Assembly (NCBI GenBank): GCA_039881145.1
Contig: JAYKKI010000148.1
Location: 379,501-443,500, forward strand
Reading direction: 5' to 3'
DNA from: Druceiella hillmani
Lineage: Eukaryota; Arthropoda; Insecta; Lepidoptera; Hepialidae
DNA length: 64,000 nucleotides
A model generated the notes under the pieces. The model was not told the DNA's origin, searched no databases, and worked only from the letters and a program-made list of their open reading frames with translations. Made by a program: the position numbers and the translations under genes. Shown here in pieces: positions 24,430-40,600 of the stretch (within the stretch, counting starts at the first letter, position 1; every line of letters starts with the position of its first letter).

Positions 24430-25775
24430 TAGCTCTTTTGACAATTTTCTCTTCAGCTTTTCTGGGTATACGTAATATTTCTGCCACAATTAACTCATTT
24501 ATTGTATACTAGTCATCATAGAATATCTTCGTTTTTGCTTCCGGGCGTAGCTCATTACATAACAAGATAGAATTGACTACATTCACGGCCAGCTGATCTG
24601 CCACATATATCTCTTTCTTGCTTTCGTTGCAGGTAAAACGATTTTTGGCTTCGAAGTACTATAATATCCTTTTGATATGAGCATCTCTTAGTTATGGTAA
24701 GTAGGCAGAATAAAGACATCGCGTTTATAATGCCGTTCAACTGTTTTACAACGATTTAGCCCTTGTTCGGCTGTTGCTAAATGACGAGGTAGTTATTGCT
24801 TGTTTTTGTAAACGATCCCGCATAAATCGGCTCTTTATTTTTAGGTACCTTGCTAAAGGAATGCTTGTATAGTAGTAGTTAGGAAAAAAAAGTCTTCTCT
24901 TATTCAGCAAATTTTCACATAAATATATGACCAATCTCGACTTATCTAACCTCACTAATTGATGGTCTTGACCCACAAAAATTCCGTAGTTACAATAAAT
25001 ATATACTATCGATATATAATTTATTAACTTTAATATCATACTTATTTCTTTTTTGTGGATTATACGTCCAAAATCAAAATATTCCTCTAAAACAAATCAT
25101 TACCTCCCTAATGGCCATGCGTTGGCCGGCTATATATATTGCTTGGCAGTTATGTATTTTTGTCAATTAATGGTTGAAATTTGCAAAAGTGGTCACCGTT
25201 ATCACGCTCTGCTTCATTATTTATAAAGTGCCAGAGTTGTAAGGTCACAGTTAATCTTTTGTAAAACATACTTTGCTGGTCATTAGAAAAGCGAGGAGTC
25301 CGGTCAGTAAATACACTCCCAAAAAGGTTTTCATTTTCCAGGTGTTAATGGCTTCCCTCTCTTTACGCGACTATAGGATTTTAAAAATGTTTTTATTATT
25401 TGGAAAGCATATAATGGGAGTAGTAGCATGTACGGTGTGATTAGTATTAAGTGCTATTTGATTAACAGCAGGCGTGCACAGATTAGTATTTAGGCTCGAA
25501 GGTATTAACAGCACTCGCGACGGGATTAATAGGTGGTTTGTTGGCATATGCATTTTTATTACCTGGAGTAGTATTTTCGGATGAATTATTAGATATTAGT
25601 CATGTATCCTTTCATCGGGGGAAAAGAGTATCCTGTGCATTATAAATTGTAATGAATCGACGACTTCTACTGACTTGGGACTGGCAGGTTTTTCAATTTC
25701 ACACATAACGTTATCGTCTCCTTAGCTTTCATCTATAATGCAATACATTTGTTCATCCGACAATGGTCTAAACGA
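24430..25775 (-). pseudogene. piggyBac-like transposase pseudogene
   Basis: Reading the minus strand from 25775 downward: an acidic N-terminus (PLSDEQMYCIIDES, then DNVMCEIEK). Near 25340 comes NTWKMKTFLGVYLLTGLL, the piggyBac FLG(L/V)..L.G block. Near 25090 is REVMICFRG. At 25039-24746 comes VIYLCENLLNKRR..YYYTSIPLARYL, matching the family's (N/R)(F/W)YTS(I/V)PLA strand that follows a catalytic Asp. Then come LPRHLATAEQG and KRDVFILPTYHN, an ADQLA segment like the family's S/ADQ, and VVNSILLCNEL with ELIVAEILRIPRK near the C-terminus. Frameshifts and stops separate these blocks, and the Asp expected before the YYYTS strand is replaced (FFPNYYYTS). TTAA-flanked ends were not found. The assignment rests on the order of several partial motifs. 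Confidence 0.65.
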
Positions 25776-25857
25776 GATCTGTGCATATTTCACATTATAA
25801 CTAAGAATTTTAACTACAAGAAAAACTAATGTAAGTTGTTATCAAAACTTTTTTATA

Positions 25858-27179
25858 CGAGGCGTGTTTTTAAAGTACCGTTTTGACATAAAAAACAACA
25901 ATTAATTTTTTTCCAAAAATGATTTATTCACTTGAAAGGCCATACTTTACTCTACTTTTCTACATAATTCCCATTACTATTGAGGCATTTATCGTATCTT
26001 GGGACCAGCTTTTGTATGCCATCGTCAAAGAAGATTGCCGCCTGATTAGACAACCACTGCTTCACAGTCGTTTTCACTTTGTCATCATCGGAATGGCGCT
26101 GCCCCGCCAGATGCTTCTTCAAGTGCATAAACAAATGGTAGTCGCTCGGCGCTAGATCGGGACTGTATGGAGGGTGGTCCAATTGTTCCCAGCCAAAAGA
26201 AGTGATAAGATCTTGTGTTCGATTTGCTGTGTGTGGACGGGCATTATCGTGGAGCAAAACGACACCTGCACTCAGCATGCCACGCCTTTTGTTTTGAATT
26301 GCGCGGCGCAGTTTTTCTAAAGTCGCACAGTACGCTGCTGCATTGATCATGTCGCCGCGAGTCAAAAAATCAACCAGCAACACACCCTTTCTGTCCCAAA
26401 ACACAGTGCACACGATTTTCTGAGTGTGAAATTGTTTGTTTGAATTTCACTTTCCTAGGGGATGATTACTGCCGCCATTCCATTGTTTGCTGCTTCTATT
26501 CCGGTGTAACGTAGGCTACCCATGTTTCATCGCCTGTGACAATATGGCTTAGAAAATTATCCCCCTCTTTACTGTATAGTTCGAGAAAACTCAATGCACT
26601 GCCAAATCTTTTGGTTTTGTGCTCATCAGTCAACATTTTTGGGCACCCAGCGTGAACACAATTTTCGATAATTTAAATGTTCGGACACAATTTCGTAAAG
26701 AACACTTCTGGAGAAAGCAGGAAACTTTTCAGCTAAGGACGAAATCGTGAATCGTCTGTTCTCTTTCACTTTACAGTCCACTTTTTGAATCAGTTCATCG
26801 GTAATGACTGAAGGTCTCCCATTTCGTACCTCATCATGAATATTTGTACGGCCATCTTTAAAGGCCCTAACCCATTTCCGCACCATTCCATCACTCATAA
26901 TGTTTTCACCATACACTTCACTGATTTGGTGATGAATGTCAACTGATTTGAAGCCTTGAGCACAGAAAACCGTATTACAGCACGCACTTTACAGTCGGCG
27001 GGATTTTCAATAGGTGGAGGCATTTTAAAATTACGCAAACAGATGTAGACTCGATCGGATGGTTCCGTAATGGCGTCTGTGGTTTCCCAACAGATGACAC
27101 GACGCGCATGCGTTAAACGGTGACCGCAGCGCTGCGGCGGCGTAATTTAAAAACGGTACTTACTTTAAAAACACGCCTC
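25858..27179 (-). mobile_element. Full-length inactive mariner element
   Basis: Terminal inverted repeats are at 25858-25885 (CGAGGCGTGTTTTTAAAGTA, then CCGTTTT) and 27149-27179, whose reverse complement reads GAGGCGTGTTTTTAAAGTA followed by a 4-base repeat and CCGTTTTT. The left end is preceded by TA, the expected target dinucleotide. On the right the outermost bases read AG instead of TA, so the target site has mutated. The length of about 1.3 kb is normal for mariner. It is inserted about 80 bases upstream of the piggyBac-like remnant, on the same strand. GC content is higher than the surroundings, a sign of more recent arrival. Confidence 0.9.
25952..27023 (-). pseudogene. Mariner transposase (D34D) pseudogene
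   Basis: It starts at ATG 27023 with MPPPIENPADCKVRAVIRF. After a frameshift the frame 26916-26626 gives YGENIMSDGMVRKWVRAFKD and GRPSVITDELI, the two helix-turn-helix regions of the DNA-binding domain. A second shift leads to FLSHIVTGDETWV (first catalytic Asp), then two in-frame stops. A third shift opens 26413-25952 with VFWDRKGVLLVDFL, HDNARPHTA (second Asp) and SPDLAPSDYHLF, where the third Asp lies 34 residues after the second. The end is the family-type CLNSNGNYVEK followed by a stop. All three catalytic Asp codons survive, but three frameshifts and two stops prevent full translation. Confidence 0.93.
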
Positions 27180-32950
<5,771 letters not shown>

Positions 32951-33003
32951 AACAAATTATAATAATTTGTTTATTTTGTAAATGCTAATTGAATTAGCAT
33001 TTA
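32951..33003. repeat. Two adjacent perfect palindromes
   Basis: A 19-bp perfect palindrome (ACAAATTAT-a-ATAATTTGT, about 32951-32970) is followed by a 25-bp perfect palindrome (TAAATGCTAATT-g and its mirror, 32979-33003). Both lie about 100 bases upstream of the RTE 3' fragment. Confidence 0.8.
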
Positions 33004-33109
33004 TTCTGCAAGTAAGTTTAGTGCTTAATTCATGTTATTCTTTTCTTTTTCTTAATATTGTTTCAAGTTTACTTAATGAGATTTTTCATTATTTTGCAGA
33101 TGACTAGAT

Positions 33110-33490
33110 ATATAACCATGAGTTGAAACTTGGTCCCTGCGCATACAGATAGCCGAAAAATGAACGCCTTAGGGATGTGATGTAGAAGGCGTATGCTGAA
33201 GATCGCTTGGACCGCTTTCCACACAAACAACTCTATCCTGAAGGAACTAAAGGTTAAGGAACAACTTTCATCGACTGTGCAACTGCGAATAGTACAATTC
33301 TTTGGCCACATATCCAGGAACGGGCATTCGATCAAAAGGCTGGTGGTGCAGGGTCAGGTAAAGGGTAAGAGATCTAGAGGCCGATGACATACTCGATGTA
33401 GGGACCAAATTAAACCAGTAACACAAACTATCGTGAATGTGTGCTCTCGCAGCGTAGCGGAGGCAGCTGAAGAGACAATTTAGGCCAGGA
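33110..33490 (+). pseudogene. RTE-type non-LTR retrotransposon, C-terminal fragment
   Basis: The plus strand encodes an ETWSLRIQIAEK-like start, then RRMLKIAWTAFHTNNSILKE, matching the RTE-type (C/R)RRML.I.WT.....N..(I/V)L.. block after the RT domain. Next come KEQLSSTVQLRIVQFFGHISR, the R...FFGH..R block, and LVVQGQVKGKRSRGR, the basic G...G.R.RGR segment, followed by a TGA and HTRCRDQI. The last recognisable part is CSRSVAEAAEETI. Stops at 33160 and 33385 and the lack of any RT domain upstream show a strongly 5'-truncated copy. It is not from the same region of the element as the relic at 12251, so the two are separate insertions or split parts. Confidence 0.8.
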
Positions 33491-33737
33491 AGAACGAATG
33501 AAGAACAACTTAATAAAATTAACAGATGAAATCATCTATATTTTAACCGTATGCTTTCCTTTTATGTGTATACTTATAAAAGTATTAATAGCACTTTTAT
33601 ATATTGTAGATTTGTAAACAATGTTAAGATATGTAATGTAAGCGTATGTATGTATACATGTTGATAATAATAATATATGTCACAATTAAATGAAACTACG
33701 TTATGTAGTATTATTTCTACTTCCTTTAATTTCTTTA

Positions 33738-33778
33738 CCATGACTTAGGTTTCGTTGTATTACAACATCTTCAGGTGG
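33738..33778 (-). ncRNA. Hammerhead-like motif, copy 1 left arm
   Basis: Read on the minus strand: stem I CCAC, core CTGAAGA (33774-33768), stem II GTTGT/ACAAC with a 3-nt loop, core GAAA (33753-33750), a short stem III, then GTC and ATGG. Both conserved cores are intact. However, the ATGG strand mismatches CCAC at the cleavage-proximal pair, and stem III (ACC..AGT) has one mismatch. One extra U lies between CTGAAGA and stem II compared with the textbook motif. Confidence 0.55.
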
Positions 33779-33836
33779 GATCTTAGCAAAGATAGATTAG
33801 AATAGATAGATTAGAAAATATATCTTTGCTAATATC

Positions 33837-33878
33837 CCACCTGAAGATGTTGTAATACAACAAAACCTAGGTCGTGGT
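33837..33878 (+). ncRNA. Hammerhead-like motif, copy 1 right arm
   Basis: CCAC, CTGAAGA (33841-33847), stem II GTTGT-aat-ACAAC, then AAAA where GAAA is expected (33862-33865, loss of the invariant G), stem III ACC-ta-GGT, GTC ending at 33873 and GTGG pairing with CCAC. Predicted cleavage would be after C33873. The G-to-A change should abolish activity. Confidence 0.55.
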
Positions 33879-33989
33879 AAAGAAATTAAAGAAAGTAGAA
33901 ATAATACTACATCACGTAGTTTCATTTAATTGTGAATAATGAATTTCTACAAAATTAACGCCAAATATATTCAATAATATATGTGTTAG

Positions 33990-35093
33990 TAATAATATAT
34001 TAGTGTTAATAACAAATAATTTGTCTGCAAACAATTAATTTACCTCTAAAAAATGTATTAGCAAAGACAAAGACGAACAACAAAATATTATGTACAAGTT
34101 GAAACACGCTCAGCGACAAGTACGCAGCGAATTTCAGTGCGGAACTATAAAAGATTTATAAAACCGTGTAAATTTACATAATCTTCTTATTGATACTATG
34201 TTCATAATTTTAAAAATAGGTAGTTGATTTCATATTATATATTTTACTCAATATCATCTGTCTAATGATACATTTCAAACGCTATAATCTCTACGATTAT
34301 AAATTTTGAAGATATGGGCTCTCTAAGAGTGAGATATTTTCAAACAATGTTCGTTCAAAGTGACTAAAACTGGAGGTATATACATGTAAACGTCAAAAAT
34401 TAAGGAATTGAAAAAAATCTTTGTGAGGATGTTTAAAATTTAATATTTATCTCATTTTTTACTAAATATAATCGCATGCGACTTTATCAATGTTCAAAAT
34501 ATTATTAATTTTGAGTTTTATTTTTATTGAAAGACAAAAAATAAATACTTATGTCTTGTAAAATTCACTTATATCTAAATATCTTATTTTATATGTCAAT
34601 AATTAATATAAGAACAAAAATTTATGCTGTCGCAGAGAATAAGGGCATAATTGCCTATACCTCAAATTTGAAAAAGTACATGGACATATTCATTTGAGTC
34701 TGTATTGTCAAGATAAATATTCTTGCATCTGTTCACTTTGGGTATAATATACTATGTACAAGCAATTAGTAGGCCGCTTACTATGGTAAAAAAGAAATGT
34801 CAGAAAATAAGCAAATAGATTAATATGAAACTTATATGGCAACTAATCTTACAAAATAGTTAATATTTGACATTCTTATAGATTTCATACACGTTTTCCT
34901 AGCGGTAATTTTGGTAACAAAAATATTTGAGTATATTTTAAAAATGCTGAAAACATTTTTAAATAACTGGGAAAGGGCCTGTTGAACGTACTAATATTTA
35001 ATTCTCTAGCCTCATATTTATAGGTATTAGATAGACGCAATTTTAAAATCGAACCTAAAACCAAGAAGGCTACTTAGCTATGGCAATTCTCCT
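33990..35093. other. AT-rich spacer, no gene recognised
   Basis: No coding motif or notable repeat could be seen between the foldback copy and the palindrome at 35094. Confidence 0.4.
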
Positions 35094-35137
35094 TTTAATT
35101 TCATTATATATATATATATATATATAATGAAATTAAA
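35094..35137. repeat. Perfect 44-bp palindrome with TA core
   Basis: TTTAATTTCATTATA and its exact reverse complement flank a TA run, so the whole 44 bases are self-complementary. It is prone to cruciform formation and typical of TA-microsatellite expansion in a short palindrome or a minimal TA-target MITE. Confidence 0.85.
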
Positions 35138-36278
35138 TAATATGAGCAAGATATAAATATTTATATATATATATCACTTTTGTGAATACTATTCGGATAA
35201 TCATTAAAGGTGGCTTAAGTGGTGGGGAGGTTGAAGGCATATAATTGTAACGAAAATGACTACTTAAGATCTGCATTTAACATTTAGTAAACGGATCACT
35301 CTATAGATTAATATTGTGACGTGGCCCCCTTATTTTTAAAAACTTATTTATGTATGAATAGTGGAGGTCCCTTAAAATGTTTATTGAATGGGTTTTACTT
35401 TATAGCTTTATAGACATTATACATATATATAATCTTAAAAAAAATTTCTGCATAAAACTAGTAGCCTGCGAGTAAAACGGCTTTAACATATAGACGAATG
35501 GATGAACAGATATGGTAAAACTATAGAGTTTCTCATTTCACTATGTAAACTTAAAAAAAATAGAATCTCTATTGACGAATTGGCAGAAACCGACTTTAAA
35601 ACATCAATAAATTTTCTGTTAATGTCAATGCTTAATTTTGGATTTATACAACATATAACCAGAAAATGAAAAATTAACTTGAAAAGAGCATTAAAACATA
35701 TATCGCGTACAACTCCAATTTTATCGTAGGTTTTTAATTTGTGATCAAAAAATAAGTGCTGGTAAAAACTGAAGTTTATGAAAAATAATTGTAAACAATT
35801 TAAATAGATTGCTTCGAACAAGAAACAATATTTTGAATGTATTTTCGTAAAATTTAAGGAGTCGGGATTGATAAGAATGGTGAAAATTTATATAAGTTTG
35901 TCGAATGTGATTTATCATAAACGCCCAGTGATAACGTAAAATATGGAGGAATATTTATATCAACTTACATTATGTCTTATTAGTCCTCCGGATAATTGCA
36001 GGAACAGTATTTTGTGAATATATAGTTCTTATTTTAGTTATCAATTCCATTGTTAAATTAAAATTATATGTAAAGCAGATACACTTTGAGGCCGTTTTGG
36101 TAGTAATGAATTAAGATTACCCGGTAATGAATTACATGATAATACTTGCAAGTTCAGTACTAAGAAGTATAAATGCTATAGATTAAGTAAGCTCATTTTT
36201 GAGAACTTATTTTCTATGATTCGTACTTGCTCTTGAAATTGTGCAAATTAATTTAATTTATTTAAAACAGTAGTCATG
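35138..36278. other. AT-rich spacer, no gene recognised
   Basis: A reverse-strand frame of 112 codons (35483-35821) is Phe/Ile/Leu/Ser-rich without a recognised motif. I regard it as chance. Confidence 0.4.
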
Positions 36279-36338
36279 GTAGTCAGAAACATTCGTAATA
36301 ACATAACAGTAGTCAGAAACATTCGTAATAACATAAAA
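36279..36338 (+). repeat. 30-bp tandem duplication
   Basis: Two adjacent 30-bp units starting GTAGTCAGAAACATTCGTAA (36279-36308 and 36309-36338), identical except at the last positions. A shorter GTAGTCA occurs just before. Near-identity indicates recent slippage. Confidence 0.92.
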
Positions 36339-36739
36339 ACTTTTGAGCAAACCTTCGAGCTATTTTAAAACTTCACAACAAACGAAACGTAATTGAGCAA
36401 TGGAAAGAAAAATATTACCAAGCTACAACTTAAAGAGGATAAATAGAAACTAAACAAATTTCACTGTAAAAAGAAAGGTTATCTCAAGTTTATTACATAC
36501 ATATGTATTTAAAAATACCTTGTTTCAATAAGTTTAATAAAACAACAATAGAAGTCTCTAGAACTAATTTATAGATCTGTGACATGGAATAATATCACTT
36601 TATTTATTAGTGAAATGTACATTATAGGTACATTTTGTTGTAATAAAAAATATTACAAATTAAATATTTACAATGGAAAGCGATTCATTTGATAGGAATC
36701 GATATCGGCGTAGAAATCCCACAAAATTTTATACGATGT

Positions 36740-37635
36740 TCCATATTATCTGTCTATACGTATGACTTAGATTTCAAATAATATCGTGTTTTGAGAATGA
36801 AATGAAAAACTGCTTAAAACAGCATGCCGTCATTTGTTTTTAATAAAAAATAGCATTAAATGAATATTGTCAACATATTTTATTCAAGCAATTTTTTAAA
36901 TGTAGCGTAAACTGGATTAGTTACTAAATACAAATTCGTATTAAAACTTTAGTATTTTACGAAATACAATATTGGTTTGCTTACATTTTTGCATACTTTT
37001 TGATAGGGACAAGGAGCAATTTTTTAAGTGTTCCATTATAAAGAAGCCATATTCGGAATAAATTGAAGTGATTTGAGAAATCAACGAGTAGGAAAAAGGC
37101 TGACTCTTTTCGTAATAAAAATATTGAAAGGGTTGAGTAAAAATAAGAGAAAAAGTACTGAGTGTTTGCAAAGAAAAAACAATTTTTATTTATTCGGTAA
37201 GGATTTGATAACGATGTAGGTGTCCCATTAAATGTTATACACAGTTCCTTCTTAGTTGTATCTACGTATGGATTAGATTTCATATAATACCGTGTTTTGA
37301 GAATGAAATGAAAAACTGCCCAAAACTCTATGCCGTCATTTGTTTCTATTCTAATAAGAAAATAGCATTAATCTAATAGTGCCTGCTTATTTCATTCCAA
37401 TAGTTTTTGATATTTGGTATCAAAAATCAGTTACTAAATACATCCTCCTTTCAGAACTTTACTTTTTTACGAAATGTAACATTGGTTTGCTTACAGTTTT
37501 GCATTGTTTATGATGTGATATTTTTGCTTAGTTTATGACATAATTGGAGCAGGGAGCAATATGTTAAATGTTTTCTTATAAAGAGACCACATTCGAAATA
37601 AATTGAAGTGATTTGAGAAGTCAAAGAACAGGAAA
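36740..37635 (+). repeat. Ancient tandem duplication, about 510-540-bp offset
   Basis: Copy A (about 36750-37095) and copy B (about 37265-37635) share ordered blocks: CGTGTTTTGAGAATGAAATG (36785 and 37291), ATGCCGTCATTTGTTT, AATAGCATTAA, ATTGGTTTGCTTAC (36971 and 37491) and AATAAATTGAAGTGATTTGA (37067 and 37607). The offset grows from 506 to 540 through indels. No conserved frame runs through both copies, so it is probably non-coding. Confidence 0.8.
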
Positions 37636-40600
37636 ATCTAGTCTTGGATGCATTTATTTAACTTCGGCGGGTTCTTGCTTGATCAAGATACGTGAATATT
37701 TTGTCCTTTATATTACCATGTTTTTAAACTTTGTGTATTTTCTAGAAAGAACAAAAAATTTAAATCGATAAAAGGGTCGATAAAAGAATCAGGAAAGGAA
37801 GTGGAAATCGCTAAAATATAAACTAGAATAAATTATTATTTTCTACAAGTGATGTGATTAAGTATACTGAAAGCATTTTATAATTTAAATTCTTTACGAA
37901 AAAGTTGCTTTTTTTGTCACGTTTACTTAAAATAAGTCTAATTTGAATCAAACAACTAAATCTTGTGGTATAATCAAGTCATTAAATTTTACACATGTAC
38001 GTTTTGAAAATGCGATAATAGATGCTTTTCAGTTGCTTATATATATTCCATTTTTTCTTCAAGGACTATCTTGTCCTGCAAAAGGAAATTCTCGAATGAT
38101 TGAAAAGGACCAACTACAACAAACGTACCTGTTGAGAAAAAGCTTCAGATATCTTAAATATGTATTGCATAGTCATATCAATTTAGATTCAAATTTTACA
38201 CGCAAAATTCAGTGAAGGACTACTCTGATTCGCCGTAATTGTCATTAAAACATACTTTTTATACGTTTTTACCTCTATATACTGGAGACATGTAACTTAT
38301 TACAAATAGTTATTTAACGAAGAAAGTTTTTTACCTCTTGAATGTAAAACTTTCTAAGGCATTTTTGGTTATTTTTCTTCCATGGTTCTTTTTTTTGAGT
38401 TAAAAAATTACACACCAGAAATAATGTCGTCCGAGTTGAAGTATCAGCATTATGGATGTGCCACTAAAATATAAGTAAACACGAAGTAGACATCTTATAT
38501 TCCAATTTATTTGTTTATGCATGTGATATTAATTTTTTTTCACAATTGTATTTTGTATAACCTTCGAGGAACTCCACGACGTTTTAAAACACATAAGATC
38601 AGAACAGTTTATGATAGCCAGCAAATTCTCCATATTTGATTACGAGATTTTTGTCATGGTTTTTACAGTCTACCCTAAGAAACCCTCTACCCAAGCAGCG
38701 TCTGCGTAACTAATCTTAATACCATAATATATAAGCTTTTACAGTTGTATTTTCCAAACAAATTTTCAGATAAAAGAAGCTTTAAAGTAATCCATTTAAA
38801 TATATAAAACAAGAAACGTTTACATTTTTCGAATAATTTTAGTAACTACGTACTCAGCTGATCTATATAAAACTTTTGCTTATGTATTGTATATATAGTG
38901 GGTACTTGAATATTATAATCACATTATAATAATATGTCAATGAAGGTAACTTAAAAAAAACAAAATCGGAATAAAAGTGTAGCAAGTAGGAAAAGAAGCT
39001 ACTGAGATGCTTACAATTTAAAGCAGTAGGTAAATAAATAGATACGTTTTTTGTATATATTTACTATACCCAATTGATATTCTAAATACGTCTTATGTAT
39101 ATTAGTCTATCCATAACCTTCTCAGATATTTTTAACAATAACAACAATCGATTAATTTTAGCTGAATATTCCCGCAAATATGAACTGTTTACTTCTAATG
39201 TTGACAACAAATATTATGCTAAATACTCGAAAATGGTCAGTGTCTTGAATCCATTATATAGTTAAATTAGTCCTATTTTTTCCAAATTCTTGCCTAGACG
39301 GAGTCTAATTAGGGTTTATTTAATCAAAAGAAGAAAAAAACAAACAAAACCTTTGTGAGATCACACACGCATCCATCTGTTTACATGTTAAATCACATAT
39401 ATCTAAACAACTAACATTCAAAAATATTCATATGAAAATGTAAAGTAAGGTAAATACAATACTTGTATATTTTTCTTTAATATGATATGGCGTGTGTCAT
39501 GCAGTATTAATTGCAAAGCGAGTTATAGGAGAGAGACGCTACGTCGGACTAAAGAATGAATAAACATTTTTTGAGGACTGTAATTGTTCAGAAGTCCTGC
39601 TAGAATATTATAGTTCAACATGAGTTTATTTTTCCGCATACGGGATACAGAGGTGGAGCATTGGGGGAAAATGTTTGATTGATAAAACGGGGGTCAAGTA
39701 TCGGGAAAAATATTTGAAAAACATGGGAAAAATTAATAAATGGATTTTTTACGATGTTTTCAATTATATAATTTAAAGATCATAAAATATATGTTATTTT
39801 AAATGTTTATCTGCTGTGCAATTATGAATTTAAATGAAATTTGAAAACATGATCATTATCTAGCTCATTATCTATTCATTGAAATATATAATAGATAATA
39901 ATTTTCCCTCTTATCAATTACTTAAATAAGAGGGAAATTTAATTAACTGTGTTGTCTGTATCTTTTCCAAGCAACCATCCTAAATGTTAATCATAAAACC
40001 CCTTCAAAAGTAATACTATAAATTTTCAGCATTTGCTCTAAAATCCCAGCTATCTGATACCCTTTCTTTTTCCTTTCGTGGCAATTGCAGCACAACTGTA
40101 CAGATTGTAGAGTGCGCCGTTGATTCGTGTTCTCCATATCCCATTATTAAACAAAGTTCAATGAGCCGTATATTTCGCAGATTTTATCCGCTCCTACTTG
40201 GCTGGCATATCCTCAGCATGACTTTCGATTAATAGAGAAGTAATAACAAATTTGTTGAATATTTTCTCCTGGAGAGTGCTCTTGATGAAGTGATATCGGT
40301 TATAGCTCTATTTTAGTAAAATTAAAAATTATGTAATTGCATCTGCCCACATTCTGAATAATTTGACGTTCACTAAAATGTAGTCTTTATTATTTGATTT
40401 ATTTAACTCAATAAATTTTGCACCGTATCATTTCTTGTTTGTACCCTCTGAATGGTCGTGGAATTGGGGAATCAGTAATAACACCTTAATCTGAACTTAG
40501 AAATTGACTCAGTTTCTGATTCTTTTGACTATACTTATTGTTTCGTTAAAATTTGTCAATATTTTAATTTTTCGTTGCGTTAAATTACAGAAAGTGGATA

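Larger units (their letters stand above)
33681..33976 (+). mobile_element. Foldback retroelement with hammerhead-like arms, copy 1 (Penelope-like terminal pair)
   Basis: Two arms of about 115 nt (about 33682-33797 and 33822-33937) are inverted copies around an unpaired centre of about 25 nt. Outside the right arm lies a tail of about 40 nt ending in CAATA that has no mirror on the left. The element is flanked by ATATATGT at 33673-33680 and again at 33977-33984, a candidate 8-bp target-site duplication; the match extends to 12 bases (AATAATATATGT). A second copy at 61946-62212 shares arms, tail and ends. Each arm carries a type I hammerhead-like motif. Inverted terminal repeats with a one-sided tail and a hammerhead are known from Penelope-like elements. 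No reverse transcriptase lies between the arms. Confidence 0.7.

Noticed and set aside
25919..26155. Plus-strand open frame inside the mariner
   Set aside because: It is the antisense shadow of the mariner transposase C-terminal region; the reverse strand shows the real family motifs.
33069..33335. Reverse-strand frame over the RTE fragment
   Set aside because: It is antisense to the recognisable retrotransposon C-terminal motifs on the plus strand.
35483..35821. 112-codon reverse-strand frame
   Set aside because: Low-complexity Phe/Leu/Ser/Ile composition, no domain recognised and no exon signals that would support it.
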